64,000 nucleotides of DNA from Candidatus Zixiibacteriota bacterium (GCA_024231855.1 JAAEQD010000106.1:158562-222561); one strand, 5' to 3'; positions 9,539-18,913 are shown, counted from the stretch's first letter. The notes: generated by a model from the sequence alone, not told the origin. Made by a program: numbers and translations.

Positions 9539-9750
9539 GTTGATTTACTGAAAGATCTAAAATCCACTACTAATGATGCATTAGCATCTTAACAATCTGA
9601 ATCTTATACAATATAATAAATGTTAATCTAAACATGCAAACAATTAATTACGATTTAATCGGACATAAGAAGTTAATAAACAGCAATAATCAGGGAATTA
9701 TATAATTAAACAGATATGTGATATAGCTAGGCATGTTGTTGAAAACAATC

Positions 9751-9822
9751 TGAGGGTGGAAGGGATCGAACCTTCGACCACCTGCTTAAAAGGCAGATGC
9801 TCTACCACTGAGCTACACCCCC
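9751..9822 (-). tRNA. tRNA-Lys (anticodon UUU)
   Basis: On the minus strand the cloverleaf is complete: a 7-bp acceptor stem GGGGGTG/CACCCTC (one G-T pair), D arm GCTC-AGTGGTAGA-GC, anticodon stem TCTGC/GCAGG around loop CTTTTAA giving anticodon TTT, and a T arm with GGTTCGATCCC. Discriminator A is at 9751 and no CCA is encoded after it, so a CCA-adding enzyme is needed. It lies alone in a 400-base gap between the KGGVGR cassette and mreB, a typical landing spot for accessory DNA, although no attachment repeat was found. Confidence 0.95.
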
Positions 9823-9944
9823 ATAAAGGCACAGACTACGAAAATAGAAAATTTCGCTTAAGTGTCAAGTCAAATCTATACAATTTATCGCGAAACAGTC
9901 TATAATTCATCTAACTCAAATTTATCTGACTAATTTAGAGATTT

Positions 9945-11045
9945 TTAATCGCGCCGGGATTTAAGTAACACTTTGGAATACTTCTGCATATCCTCAAGCA
10001 CCATGCCGGTACCGGCGGCCACGCAGGTTAACGGGTCATCGGCGACTATTACCGGCAGGTTTGTTTCCTGACGGAGGCGCTTATCCAAGCCGCGAATCAT
10101 GGCTCCGCCACCGGTTAGGATAATACCCCGGTCGAGAATATCGGAGGCCAGTTCCGGTGGAGTCTGCTCCAGGGCCAGACGGACCGCATCGATTATCGAG
10201 TCCACCGGTTCGGAGATTGCCTCCCGGACCTGCGACGAAGTGATTTTCATGGTCTTGGGTACGCCTGCTATCAAGTCACGTCCCTTGATATCCATCGACT
10301 CCTCTTTATCAAGCGGATAAGCCGAGCCGATTTTCATCTTGACCTGCTCGGCGGTACGTTCGCCGATCAAGAGATTATAGTTTTTCTTGAAATATTGAAC
10401 GATGACCTCGTCGAGTTCATCGCCGGCAATCCTGATTGAGGTATTGGAGACAATATCATTTAAGGCAATTACGGCGATTTCCGATGTGCCGCCGCCGATA
10501 TCGATAATCATCGAACCCGATGGTTGGTCGACCGGCAGGCCGACACCGATTGCCGCCGCCATCGGCTCCTGAATCAGGAAAACTTCACGAGCGCCGGCGT
10601 TTTCGGCAGAATCGCGAACCGCCCGCTTTTCAACCTCGGTAATGCCCGATGGCACCGAGATAACGATTTTAGGCTTCATTAGATAACGATGTTTAACTAC
10701 GCGTTTGATAAAATCAGAGAGCATCCGCTCGGTTATATCAAAATCGGCTATTACCCCATCCTTCAGGGGCCGAATCGCCTGTATGCTGTCGGGCGTTCTG
10801 CCGATCATCTCCTTGGCCGCTATGCCAACCGCCAGGATTTTACCGGAATCCCTCTCCACCGCCACAACCGATGGCTCGTTGAGAACAATGCTGGCACCGC
10901 GAACATAAACTAATGTATTGGCCGTGCCTAAATCGATACCTATATCATTTGACAAAAAACTAAACCAGGACATATCCCTCCGCCCTCTTGAGCCGATTAA
11001 TACTTCATCTTCGGTAGGGGGCATTATAGTTTCTACAGACGCCAT
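9945..11045 (-). CDS. mreB: Rod shape-determining protein MreB
   Basis: Actin-like ATPase that forms membrane-bound filaments guiding cell-wall elongation. Signatures: phosphate-1 loop 'DIGIDLGTANTLVYVRG', phosphate-2 'IDIGGGTSEIAVI', adenosine loop 'GIILTGGGAMIRGLD' and the C-terminal 'DDPLTCVAAGTG'. Length 366 is about 20 longer than usual because of an N-terminal leader before MSWFSFLSNDIG; the conserved start would be at 10973, where GGAGG sits only 3 bases from the ATG, whereas AAGG lies 8 bases before the upstream ATG at 11045. The true start is therefore open. No mreCD genes follow; instead it is the last gene of the coaBC-dnaB-mla run, so a rod shape is suggested but the usual mre operon is split. 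Confidence 0.97.
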   Translation of the reverse strand: MASVETIMPPTEDEVLIGSRGRRDMSWFSFLSNDIGIDLGTANTLVYVRGASIVLNEPSVVAVERDSGKILAVGIAAKEMIGRTPDSIQAIRPLKDGVIADFDITERMLSDFIKRVVKHRYLMKPKIVISVPSGITEVEKRAVRDSAENAGAREVFLIQEPMAAAIGVGLPVDQPSGSMIIDIGGGTSEIAVIALNDIVSNTSIRIAGDELDEVIVQYFKKNYNLLIGERTAEQVKMKIGSAYPLDKEESMDIKGRDLIAGVPKTMKITSSQVREAISEPVDSIIDAVRLALEQTPPELASDILDRGIILTGGGAMIRGLDKRLRQETNLPVIVADDPLTCVAAGTGMVLEDMQKYSKVLLKSRRD

Positions 11046-11110
11046 TGTAAATACCTTTTTTACTAATTGTAAACTCTTTTTTATAGGTAATCGGTCAATC
11101 GGTCAATTTC

Positions 11111-11863
11111 TTAAGAGTTTATACCGGTAATTGGCCCCTCAGCTCGGCCATTTATGAACTGAAGCACGACCTGATCTGTGGTATTTTTCACCTCATCAGG
11201 CGTACCCGAGAATATAATCTTACCATTATAAAGCATCGCCAGCCTGTCGGATATTTTATAGGCGGAGACCATATCATGGGTCACAGCGATTGAGGTAATA
11301 TTAAGTGTATTCTGTAAATGAGCAATCAAACCGTTGATCGTATCAGCCATAATCGGATCCAGACCCGTGGTCGGTTCATCATAAAGAACATACTCGGGAT
11401 CCATAGCGATTGCCCGTGCTAATCCTACACGTTTTTTCATGCCACCGGAAAGTTCAGCCGGCTTGATATGCTCCACATCAACCAGGCCCACCTGAGATAG
11501 CCTTTCCTTAACTATGGCCTTGATTTTAGCCTCGGGGAAACTAGAATGTTCACGGAGGCCCAGGCCGACGTTTTCATCCACCGTCATCGAATCGAAAAGC
11601 GCCGAGCCCTGAAACAACATCCCGAACCTCTTGCGAAGCTCGACCATTTGACGTGTATTGAAATCGCCGATATCTTCGCCATCGATTAATATACGCCCCC
11701 GATCAGGTTTCAATAGGCCAATTATGTGCTTCAACAACACAGACTTACCCTCGCCGGAACGACCGATGATGGTGAGGGTTTCGCCTTTACTTATAGTCAG
11801 GTTAACGCCGTTTAGAACCGGCTTACCATTGAAACTCTTGTAGACATCGATTATTTCTATCAT
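11111..11863 (-). CDS. mlaF: ABC transporter ATPase of Mla-type phospholipid transport
   Basis: A 250-residue ABC ATPase with Walker A 'GRSGEGKS', ABC signature 'LSGGMKKRVGLARAIA', Walker B 'YVLYDEPTTGLDP' and H-loop 'AVTHD'. The GGMKKR form of the signature is typical of the MlaF/Ttg2A subgroup that moves phospholipids or other lipids between inner and outer membranes. It starts 6 bases after the MlaE permease gene, with which it forms the transporter core. The substrate-binding MCE protein (MlaD) is not in this cluster and must be encoded elsewhere. Confidence 0.93.
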   Translation of the reverse strand: MIEIIDVYKSFNGKPVLNGVNLTISKGETLTIIGRSGEGKSVLLKHIIGLLKPDRGRILIDGEDIGDFNTRQMVELRKRFGMLFQGSALFDSMTVDENVGLGLREHSSFPEAKIKAIVKERLSQVGLVDVEHIKPAELSGGMKKRVGLARAIAMDPEYVLYDEPTTGLDPIMADTINGLIAHLQNTLNITSIAVTHDMVSAYKISDRLAMLYNGKIIFSGTPDEVKNTTDQVVLQFINGRAEGPITGINS

Positions 11864-11869
11864 AACGCA

Positions 11870-12640
11870 CTAGCCAAATAAAATATGAGCCACGATATAA
11901 TCTGAAATCAAAATCATTACACTGGAATAGACCACCGCCTTGGTTGTCGATAAACCGACCCCCTCGGCGCCGCCGGTTGTTTTAAAGCCGTGATAGCAGC
12001 CGACAATCGCGATAATCATCCCGAAAATGCCCGATTTGAGCAACCCGCCAAACAAATCGCGTAAATCGAAAAACATCTTTACGCCATTTAGAAAAGTATA
12101 AGCCGAAATATCAATAAAGATAAGCGCTACGAGCAGCGCACCCATTATGGCTACGAAATTGGCGAAAATAGTTAAAACCGGCAGCATAAGCAATCCCGCT
12201 ATAAACCGGGGTACCGCCAGAAACCGGACCGGGTCGAGAGCCATCGTATCCAGGGCATCGATTTGCTCGGTAACTTTCATCGTACCCAGCTCGGCGGCAA
12301 TCGAGGCGCCTACTCGACCGGCGACTACCAGGCCGGTAAGAACCGGCCCCAGCTCAATAATTACGGCCTTACCCACAGCCGTACCCAGATATCGCATAGG
12401 CACATAATTCTGAAACTGATAAGCGGCCTGTACGGCCGATACCGCCCCGGTGAAAACCGAGGTGAACACGACCAAAGGCAATGAGGCAACGCCCATCATC
12501 AACATCTGCTCGGAGGTTAATCGAATGTTTTTTACGAATAGGGGTAACGACTTAATAATCCTTCCGACCAGAATAGAAAACGCGCCGATCTCCGAAAGGA
12601 AAAACAGTACTCTCGAACCAAAGATTCGGATAATATTCAA
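11870..12640 (-). CDS. mlaE: MlaE-type permease of lipid ABC transporter
   Basis: A 256-residue inner-membrane permease. The family's conserved core is present: 'GVASLPLVVFTSVFTGAV', 'ELGPVLTGLVVAGRVGASIA' followed by 'AELGTMKVTEQIDAL', then 'RFIAGLLMLPVLTI' and the C-terminal 'GFKTTGGAEGVG'. Five hydrophobic segments are visible. It works with the ATPase encoded 6 bases downstream to keep outer-membrane lipid asymmetry or to carry lipids across the periplasm. It lies 59 bases after dnaB on the same strand. Confidence 0.94.
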   Translation of the reverse strand: MNIIRIFGSRVLFFLSEIGAFSILVGRIIKSLPLFVKNIRLTSEQMLMMGVASLPLVVFTSVFTGAVSAVQAAYQFQNYVPMRYLGTAVGKAVIIELGPVLTGLVVAGRVGASIAAELGTMKVTEQIDALDTMALDPVRFLAVPRFIAGLLMLPVLTIFANFVAIMGALLVALIFIDISAYTFLNGVKMFFDLRDLFGGLLKSGIFGMIIAIVGCYHGFKTTGGAEGVGLSTTKAVVYSSVMILISDYIVAHILFG

Positions 12641-12699
12641 GGGGCTATCCTTTTCATATATAAGTATAATCGGCGACTTTGGCTAAATGGTTGAGTTCC

Positions 12700-14046
12700 C
12701 TACTCCGGCCCGGGGAAGCCATGATAGATATCCACCATCTCAAACCGGGCATAGTCTTTAATAAAAGCCAGATCGATCTTACCGGTCGGGCCGTTACGCT
12801 GCTTAGAAAGCAGGATTTCAGCTTCGGGGCCCCAATGGCCGTCCTCATCCCGGGGGCGATGGATGAATATGACGACATCCGCGTCCTGCTCGATCGCGCC
12901 GGATTCTCTCAAATCAGAAAGCTGAGGTTTGGCATCTTTTCCCCGCATCTCCACCTGACGGGAAAGCTGGGATAGCGCGATAACCGGTACCTGTAGTTCA
13001 CGAGCCATAGCCTTCAATGATCTGGATATAAATGAAATTTCCTGCTGACGGCTTTCCGCGTGGCGTGGGCCCTGCACGAGTTGAAGGTAATCTATTACAA
13101 CCAATCCGATATTTTCGCGAGTCTTCAGCCGCCGCGCCTTGGCTCTCATCTCGAGGACAGTCATCGATGGCGTATCATCGATAAAAATCGGCGCCTCGGA
13201 AAGAGGGCCAACTGCAATCGAAAGATTGGTCCACTGGTCATCGGCCAGCCTGCCGGTTCTCATCAGATGAGAGGATATCCGGGCCCGGCTGCACAGTAAT
13301 CGCTGGGCCAATTGCTCTTTGGACATCTCCAGTGAAAATATGACGACTGGCGTTTTCTGGTCCACCGCCAGATGCTCGGCAATATTCAGGCTGAAAGATG
13401 TTTTACCCACTGATGGGCGACAGGCGATAACGATCAGGTCGGATTTCTGGAAGCCGGAAGTCAACTCATCGAGAGGCGCCCAGCCGCTGGGCACGCCGGT
13501 TAAGAATCCCTCACGCTGTGAATACTGCTCGATTGCCTGGAACGTGCCGGGCAGAATCTCGCCCAGCGGAGTAAACGCCCCTTTAAGCTTGCTCTCCTTG
13601 ATTGAGAATATTTCCTGCTCGGCCGAATCAAGAAGGTCATCCACGTTCTGTGTCTGGTCGTAGACTCTCGATAGTATAGCGTTGGCCGACTCTATCAGGC
13701 TGTTGAGCGTGGCTTTTTCCAGGACGATATTAGCGTGATGTTCGATATTGGCGACACTTGGGGTGGCCTCCGTTAAGCCGGCCAGATAGGCCCGTCCACC
13801 GACATCCTCAAGCTGATCGCGGCTGGTCAGTTCGTGCGAGATAGTCAGCAAGTCGGCCGGTTCGCCCTTGTCGTAGAGATCGATTATCGCCTTGAAAATT
13901 TTCCTGTGAGCGGGACGGTAGAAAAAGCGGTCGACCAACAGTTCGGCGGCGGCATCGATTGCTTCTCGTGAGAGAAGCATCGCGCCCAATACGGCCTGTT
14001 CGGCCTCAAGAGCTTGCGGTGGTATTTTATCTATTACTTCAGCCAT
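12700..14046 (-). CDS. dnaB: Replicative DNA helicase DnaB
   Basis: A 448-residue hexameric fork helicase. N-terminal domain 'PPQALEAEQAVLGAMLL' (about 8-24), then the RecA-like motor: Walker A 'CRPSVGKTS' (usually ARPSMGKT), Walker B 'IGLVVIDYLQL', and the H4 region 'SDLRESGAIEQDADVV'. No intein interrupts the P-loop. It starts 3 bases after the UDG gene, so it is likely part of one transcript with coaBC and UDG. The usual rplI neighbour is absent. Confidence 0.97.
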   Translation of the reverse strand: MAEVIDKIPPQALEAEQAVLGAMLLSREAIDAAAELLVDRFFYRPAHRKIFKAIIDLYDKGEPADLLTISHELTSRDQLEDVGGRAYLAGLTEATPSVANIEHHANIVLEKATLNSLIESANAILSRVYDQTQNVDDLLDSAEQEIFSIKESKLKGAFTPLGEILPGTFQAIEQYSQREGFLTGVPSGWAPLDELTSGFQKSDLIVIACRPSVGKTSFSLNIAEHLAVDQKTPVVIFSLEMSKEQLAQRLLCSRARISSHLMRTGRLADDQWTNLSIAVGPLSEAPIFIDDTPSMTVLEMRAKARRLKTRENIGLVVIDYLQLVQGPRHAESRQQEISFISRSLKAMARELQVPVIALSQLSRQVEMRGKDAKPQLSDLRESGAIEQDADVVIFIHRPRDEDGHWGPEAEILLSKQRNGPTGKIDLAFIKDYARFEMVDIYHGFPGPE

Positions 14047-14049
14047 TTA

Positions 14050-14760
14050 TTATTTCAACTCCTCTAATTTCTTCAGAATTTTCTGCATATCCTCCCAGGT
14101 CGGCCGCTTGAAGTGGGGATTGCGCAGAAGCGCCGCCGGATGATAAGTCGCTGTCAGTAAGGTGCCATGGTAATCGAACCATTTGTCGCGCATCTTGCCG
14201 AGAGACATGTCGGTTTGAAGTAGCCGTTGTGCCGATATTCGCCCCAAACAGCAGACTATTTTCGGCTTGATCAATTGAATTTGCTTATGAAGGTACAACT
14301 CGCAAACCTGGGCCTCTTCGGGTTTGGGATCGCGATTGTTCGGTGGCCGGCATTTGAGGATATTGGCGATAAAAACATCATCGCGGGAAAGTTTCATCGC
14401 CGCCAGTATCTTATCCAGAAGTTTACCGGCACGGCCGACAAACGGCTCGCCCAGACGGTCCTCCTCGGCGCCGGGAGCCTCGCCCACGAACATGATATCG
14501 GCCTCCGGATTGCCCACGCCGAAAACGAACCTCGTCCGTGTTTGACCCAAAGCGCATTTCTGGCAGTCGCAGATAGCGGAGTACAGGTCATCGAGATTTT
14601 CAGCTGACTCAAAATTATCTATGGCGACAGTGTCTCCGGCAATAATATCCGGCTCCACTATCGGTATTTCCGAATCGAATGGTTTATAAATTACCTGCTC
14701 GCCCATCTCAGCGCGCTGCTGAAGGTAGCGATGGATCATATCTTGAACGTTTTCGTGCAT
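14050..14760 (-). CDS. Type-4 uracil-DNA glycosylase
   Basis: About 236 residues; an iron-sulfur UDG that removes uracil from DNA in base-excision repair. The core after a 70-residue leader has C-x2-C ('CQKC'), '[20 protein letters not shown]' (active-site motif A), '[14 protein letters not shown]' with a later 'VCELYL' (the other two cluster cysteines), and motif B 'TYHPAALLR'. I choose the ATG at 14760 because it overlaps the coaBC stop (TGATG); a GTG one codon upstream is also open. The gene context with dnaB and coaBC is common in bacteria. Confidence 0.92.
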   Translation of the reverse strand: MHENVQDMIHRYLQQRAEMGEQVIYKPFDSEIPIVEPDIIAGDTVAIDNFESAENLDDLYSAICDCQKCALGQTRTRFVFGVGNPEADIMFVGEAPGAEEDRLGEPFVGRAGKLLDKILAAMKLSRDDVFIANILKCRPPNNRDPKPEEAQVCELYLHKQIQLIKPKIVCCLGRISAQRLLQTDMSLGKMRDKWFDYHGTLLTATYHPAALLRNPHFKRPTWEDMQKILKKLEELK

Positions 14761-15971
14761 CACTTTTTCTTACGCTTAAGAAGCTTTATTACTTCATCCA
14801 GGATTTTACCGGCCAGGTCGCTTTTGGTCATTGTCGGCAGATCAGTCGCTCGTTTGCCCTTAACGAATATCGATGCTTTATTGCAATCCGACCCGAATTC
14901 GACACCCTTGAGGGTCGGGTTGTTGGCCACTATCATATCGAGCTTCTTTTCAAGCATCTTTTTCTGCGCGGCGGCTTTCAGGTTCTGGGTTTCAAGCGCG
15001 AAACCAACCAGTATCTTCCTGCCGCGACGTTTGGCCAGGGTGCTAATGATATCGGGATTTTTAGTCATCAGCATATTCTGGTCAGATTTGGTTTTCTTTA
15101 TCTTCTGACGACTATAGATTTTCGGCTTATAATCGGCCACGGCCGCGGTCATGATCACGACATCGATATATTTGTATTTGGCCTCGATAGCTTTCAGCAT
15201 CTGATCGGCGGTCTCGATATTGACCAACTCGACGCCCGATGGCGGCGTAATCGCAACCGGCCCGGAAACCAGGATCACTCTGGCGCCACGGTCTTTGGCG
15301 ATCTCGGCTATAGCATAGCCCATTTTACCCGATGACCTGTTCGAGATAAAGCGTACAGGATCAAACGGCTCGACTGTCGGTCCGGCGGTCACCAGGATTC
15401 GGTATTTCTCCAGATCGGCTTTAGACTGAAGGATTTTCTCGATACTTTTATATACCTCGGTTGGCTCGGCCATGCGCCCCTCAGCTTCGATTAAGCTGGC
15501 GAGGTGGCCTTTGGTAGGGCCAACAAGTTCGATGCCCTGCTCTTTTAATGTTTTGATATTGCGCTTGGTGGCGAAATTGTTCCACATCTTCACGTTCATG
15601 GCCGGGGCGACCAATTTCGGGCCATCGTAGGCCAGAAGCTGCGTCGACAGCACCTCATCGGCGATACCGGCGGCCATCTTGGCGATAATATTAGCAGTAG
15701 CCGGAGCAATCACGAACAGATCGGCCCAATCCGCCCAGCTTACATGTTCGAGGCTGTCTCGGCCGGGGTCCCACATGGAGGTCGACACCGATTCGGCGCC
15801 CAATGCCGAAAAGGTAAGCGGAGTAACGAATTTCGAGGCGGACTCAGTCATCACGACCCGCACAGAAGCGCCGGCTTTGACCAGCATCCGCAACAATTCG
15901 CAGATTTTAAACGCGGCAATCCCGCCGGAGATACCGATCAGGACTTTTTTATTTTTCAGGTTGGACGGCAT
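14760..15971 (-). CDS. coaBC: Bifunctional phosphopantothenoylcysteine decarboxylase / phosphopantothenate-cysteine ligase
   Basis: Catalyses two steps of coenzyme A synthesis. The flavin-binding CoaC half begins 'KKVLIGISGGIAAFK' and has the catalytic histidine region 'LEHVSWADWADL', 'PATANIIAKMAAGIADEVLS' and the substrate clamp 'APAMNVKMW'. The CoaB half has 'TAGPTVEPFDPVRFISNRSS' and 'VGFALET'. I place the start at 15971 (MPSNLKNKK), giving about 403 residues, because AGGGAG lies six bases before it; an in-frame ATG 20 codons upstream would add a hydrophobic stretch not seen in the family. First gene of the run that continues through UDG and dnaB. Confidence 0.96.
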   Translation of the reverse strand: MPSNLKNKKVLIGISGGIAAFKICELLRMLVKAGASVRVVMTESASKFVTPLTFSALGAESVSTSMWDPGRDSLEHVSWADWADLFVIAPATANIIAKMAAGIADEVLSTQLLAYDGPKLVAPAMNVKMWNNFATKRNIKTLKEQGIELVGPTKGHLASLIEAEGRMAEPTEVYKSIEKILQSKADLEKYRILVTAGPTVEPFDPVRFISNRSSGKMGYAIAEIAKDRGARVILVSGPVAITPPSGVELVNIETADQMLKAIEAKYKYIDVVIMTAAVADYKPKIYSRQKIKKTKSDQNMLMTKNPDIISTLAKRRGRKILVGFALETQNLKAAAQKKMLEKKLDMIVANNPTLKGVEFGSDCNKASIFVKGKRATDLPTMTKSDLAGKILDEVIKLLKRKKK

Positions 15972-16147
15972 AGTTTTCTCCCTTTTGGGTATATGAATAT
16001 TATCATATAAAACAATCAAAAGCAACAACATTGAATTAACAAGTTTTCAACGGTTTCCACAAGGGGAATAAAAGAAATATAGCTTTAAGGGAATATAATT
16101 GCTTTCCCGGCGTACTATTATTAGAATAGGCTTTAAGGAGCGTATTA

Positions 16148-16933
16148 GTGATCAATAAGAAAGTCTTAAAATTACTCATTATATTCTGCTTACTGCAAAA
16201 TACGGCGTTGGTTTACGCTGATGAGAACCAAGCGCATCCCAACTACTGGTTTGAGCAAGCCAAATTCCTCCTGGATACCAATTCCCCTGACACCAATTCG
16301 ATAAGCAAAGCCTATAAAATGATAAAAAAGGCTGTGGCAAGTAATCCCTCAAGGATCGAGCATTGGGAGTACGCGGCATTAGCGAGTTATAGGTGCCGTG
16401 ATTTTGAAGCGGCGCTTAAATATCATGAAAAATATTTCAAAATGGGTGGCGAAAACCTTCAGGCAAAGCAAAATTACGCTAATACTCTGATAAAAATGGA
16501 AAAGTATCAAAAAGCAATTGACGCATATTCTAGCTTGGTTAAATCAAACGCTAATGATTATAAATCCCACTGTCTTCTTGGTATGTTATATAATTTTACT
16601 CACCAGGACGAAAAGGCTATTCCGCATTTGGAGATTGTGCTTGCCGATAGCAGTGACGAAACAATCAATAAGAAGAGAAAAACTTTAACTATAAGCCTTG
16701 GCTGGAGTTATTTAACGATTAATGAATTCAAAAAAACAATAGATTTGCTCGAACCATATATTGAGTTCAATCCTCAACACAAAAATATCGATGCCTTATG
16801 GATAATTGCCATGGCATACAAGGCACTTGATGAGTGTGAAAAGGCGCATGAATATTGTGGGAAAGTACTGGATATAGAACCAAGACACAAGCCCTGCAAA
16901 GAGTGGTTTACCAGAAGATCCCCCTGTGGATAA
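16148..16933 (+). CDS. Secreted or periplasmic TPR protein
   Basis: A 261-residue protein beginning with GTG; AAGGAG lies seven bases upstream. A signal peptide ('LKLLIIFCLLQNTALVYADE') precedes about six tetratricopeptide repeats spanning residues 30-255 ('GMLYNFTHQDEKAIPHLE', 'GWSYLTINEFKKTIDLLEPY', 'AYKALDECEKAHEYCGKVL'). TPR arrays bind partner proteins; none is identifiable here. It stands alone, divergent from coaBC, and ends shortly before a repeat-bounded segment. Confidence 0.75.
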   Translation: MINKKVLKLLIIFCLLQNTALVYADENQAHPNYWFEQAKFLLDTNSPDTNSISKAYKMIKKAVASNPSRIEHWEYAALASYRCRDFEAALKYHEKYFKMGGENLQAKQNYANTLIKMEKYQKAIDAYSSLVKSNANDYKSHCLLGMLYNFTHQDEKAIPHLEIVLADSSDETINKKRKTLTISLGWSYLTINEFKKTIDLLEPYIEFNPQHKNIDALWIIAMAYKALDECEKAHEYCGKVLDIEPRHKPCKEWFTRRSPCG

Positions 16934-16979
16934 ATAATTAATCCGATATAGCTATCTAATTGATAATTAATAAAGCCCT

Positions 16980-17025
16980 GTCATTGCGAGGAATCCCGCC
17001 CCAAGCGGGATGACGCGGCAATCCG
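16980..17025 (+). repeat. Dispersed repeat family A, copy 1
   Basis: A 46-base element opening GTCATTGCGAGGAATCCCGC and closing GATGACGCGGCAATCCG. Its ends are partly complementary (CATTGC / GCAATC) and its centre holds a CCCGC...GCGGG hairpin. Nearly identical copies lie at 17415-17460 and 51579-51624, and shorter inverted forms at 17363-17397 and 51649-51676. From memory, similar sequences are scattered in many unrelated bacterial genomes. Confidence 0.85.
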
Positions 17026-17050
17026 TATCGATTCCAGGAGAAACTTTATT

Positions 17051-17338
17051 CTATAATCTTTTATATAAATCCAGCCAATCAGGATTGAATTTATCTATAA
17101 GCTCGATTTTCTTCTTTCGTGAGCCGGCTTTGATCTGTTTTTCTCTGGATATCGCGTTATAAGGATCATCGAATATCTCATAGTAAACTAATTTATCGAG
17201 ATTATATCTTTTCGAAAATCCTTTGGTAAGTTTGTTTTTATGTTTATAAACGCGTTTTACAAGATTTCTTGTTATACCGGTATAGAGAACGGTATTGTTT
17301 TTATTTGTAATAATATATACGTAATAATTTTGATTCAT
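17051..17338 (-). CDS. Small GIY-YIG endonuclease-domain protein (YhbQ-like)
   Basis: A 95-residue single-domain protein with the GIY-YIG fold: 'YYVYIITNKNNTVLYTGIT' (the two tyrosine strands), 'LVKRVYKHK' with the conserved arginine, and 'YNAISREKQIKAGSRKKKIE' with the glutamate. Family members of this size are stand-alone, poorly characterised nucleases. It is bounded on both sides by family A repeats (16980-17025; 17363-17397 inverted; 17415-17460), so gene plus repeats may form a mobile or repeat-spreading unit. Ribosome site is weak. Confidence 0.88.
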   Translation of the reverse strand: MNQNYYVYIITNKNNTVLYTGITRNLVKRVYKHKNKLTKGFSKRYNLDKLVYYEIFDDPYNAISREKQIKAGSRKKKIELIDKFNPDWLDLYKRL

Positions 17339-17362
17339 TTTATCATTCTGCCGATTTTTAAC

Positions 17363-17397
17363 GGATTGCCACGTCGCTTCGCTCCTCGCAATGACAG
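17363..17397 (-). repeat. Dispersed repeat family A, inverted short copy
   Basis: On the minus strand reads CATTGCGAGGAGCGAAGCGA then CGTGGCAATCC, the same termini as copy 1 with a different centre. It is inverted relative to 16980-17025, so the two bracket the GIY-YIG gene as inverted repeats. Confidence 0.8.
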
Positions 17398-17414
17398 CCT
17401 TCTTTTAATAAAAC

Positions 17415-17460
17415 GTCATTGCAAGGAATTCAGCCCCAAGCGGGATGACGCGGCAATCTG
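17415..17460 (+). repeat. Dispersed repeat family A, copy 3
   Basis: Direct, slightly diverged copy of 16980-17025 (GTCATTGCAAGGAATTCAGC ... GACGCGGCAATCTG). Lies just past the 3' end of rarA (minus strand, stop at 17512). Confidence 0.82.
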
Positions 17461-17511
17461 TTTGCATCTTTGCAAACCTTTAACGTAAGTATAAGAAAGA
17501 TTAAATATCAG

Positions 17512-18861
17512 TTAATCAGGCTTCTTCCCCCGCTCCTGGGCCATCTTCTTCAGCCACCAGTCGAGCTTCTCCTTGAGCTTGACCTCCAGGCCCCGGTCGG
17601 TGGGATGGTAGAACCGCTGGCCGGTCATTTCATCGGGCAGGCATTCCATGTAGGCGAAAGCGTCACTGTAATCATGCGCGTACTTGTAGCCTTTGCCGTA
17701 ATCGAGTTCCTTCATCAGGCCGGTCGGGGCGTTTCGGATCTGCAGTGGCGCGGGGAAATCGGGGTTGTCCTCGATTGCCTTTTTCGCGGCTTTTTCAGCC
17801 ATATAGATTGAATTGGATTTCGGGGCCAGCGCCATGTAGATCGCCGCCTGTCCCAGGGCAAGATCGCCCTCAGGTGAGCCGAGGAAATGGTATGTCTCTT
17901 TGGCGGCTAAAGCGATCTGGAGCGCCCTCGGATCGGCCAGGCCGATATCCTCGATAGCGAACCGGATCATCCGCCGAACGATATATAAAGCGTCCTCGCC
18001 CGCTGTAAGCATCCGGTAGAGCCAGTACAGCGAGGCGTCGACATCGGAGGCCCGAAGCGACTTGTGCAGAGCCGAGATCAGGTTGAAATGCTGATCGCCG
18101 TGCTTATCATACAGAAGCGACTTCTTCTGGATCGCCTCATTAATCAGTTCGATTGTCAGCATCCGCTTGCCCGATTTATCCGGCTCGACATGTTCGACGG
18201 CGAACTCCAGACGGTTTAACGCCACCCGCGCGTCGCCATCGGCTAAAGCGCTGAAATGCTCCAGCACATTGTTATCGAATGTGATATTCATCTCGCCAAG
18301 CCCGCGCTCTTTGTCGGTGATTGCCCGTTCGACTATCGCACTGATATTCTCCAGCGAGAGAGCGTTAAGTGTATAGACCCGGCAGCGTGACAGCAACGCC
18401 GATATCACCTCAAATGACGGATTCTCGGTAGTCGCGCCAATCAGCTCGATTGTGCCGGCCTCGACGTGCGGCAGGAACGCGTCCTGCTGGGCCTTGTTGA
18501 ACCGATGGATCTCATCGACGAAAAGGATTGTCTTGCGGCCCTGGATAACCAGCCGCCGGTCGGCATGGCCGATTACCGCCTTGATCTCCTTGATCCCGGC
18601 GGTCACCGCCGAAAACGGCTCGAACTCGGCCTTGGAGTAGGCGGCGATCAGGCGGGCCAGGGTGGTCTTGCCCGAACCAGGCGGCCCCCACAGAATTATC
18701 GAGCCGACCCGGTCGGCCTTGATCGACTCATATAAGGGCTTGGCCGGCGCCAGTATATGTGTCTGGCCGACGAACTCCTCGAGGCTTTCCGGCCTCAGGC
18801 GATCCGCCAGCGGCGCTTTCGGTTTCTGTGATGATGAACCCTCTTGCTCGAATAGTTCCAT
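17512..18861 (-). CDS. rarA: Replication-associated recombination protein A (AAA+ ATPase)
   Basis: A 449-residue clamp-loader-like AAA+ ATPase (MgsA/RarA/WRNIP1) that acts at stalled replication forks. 'PLADRLRPESLEEFVGQTHI' opens the protein; Walker A 'GPPGSGKTTLARLIA', Walker B 'TILFVDEIHRFNKAQQDAFL', sensor 1 'IGATTENPSFEV', arginine finger 'LLSRCRVY', and the C-terminal tetramerisation region ending with 'LDYGKGYKYAHDYSDAF' and 'FYHPTDRGLE' are all present. Complete length. Monocistronic, with a radical SAM gene ending 52 bases before its start on the same strand. Confidence 0.96.
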   Translation of the reverse strand: MELFEQEGSSSQKPKAPLADRLRPESLEEFVGQTHILAPAKPLYESIKADRVGSIILWGPPGSGKTTLARLIAAYSKAEFEPFSAVTAGIKEIKAVIGHADRRLVIQGRKTILFVDEIHRFNKAQQDAFLPHVEAGTIELIGATTENPSFEVISALLSRCRVYTLNALSLENISAIVERAITDKERGLGEMNITFDNNVLEHFSALADGDARVALNRLEFAVEHVEPDKSGKRMLTIELINEAIQKKSLLYDKHGDQHFNLISALHKSLRASDVDASLYWLYRMLTAGEDALYIVRRMIRFAIEDIGLADPRALQIALAAKETYHFLGSPEGDLALGQAAIYMALAPKSNSIYMAEKAAKKAIEDNPDFPAPLQIRNAPTGLMKELDYGKGYKYAHDYSDAFAYMECLPDEMTGQRFYHPTDRGLEVKLKEKLDWWLKKMAQERGKKPD

Positions 18862-18913
18862 GTTCTAAAGATACACTGCACAAAAGGGCAGTGCAAGGGG
18901 AAAGTTGGGGGGG

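Noticed and set aside
14679..15335. 218-aa plus-strand open frame over coaBC and the UDG start
   Set aside because: Antisense of two well-supported enzymes; no ribosome site and no family features.
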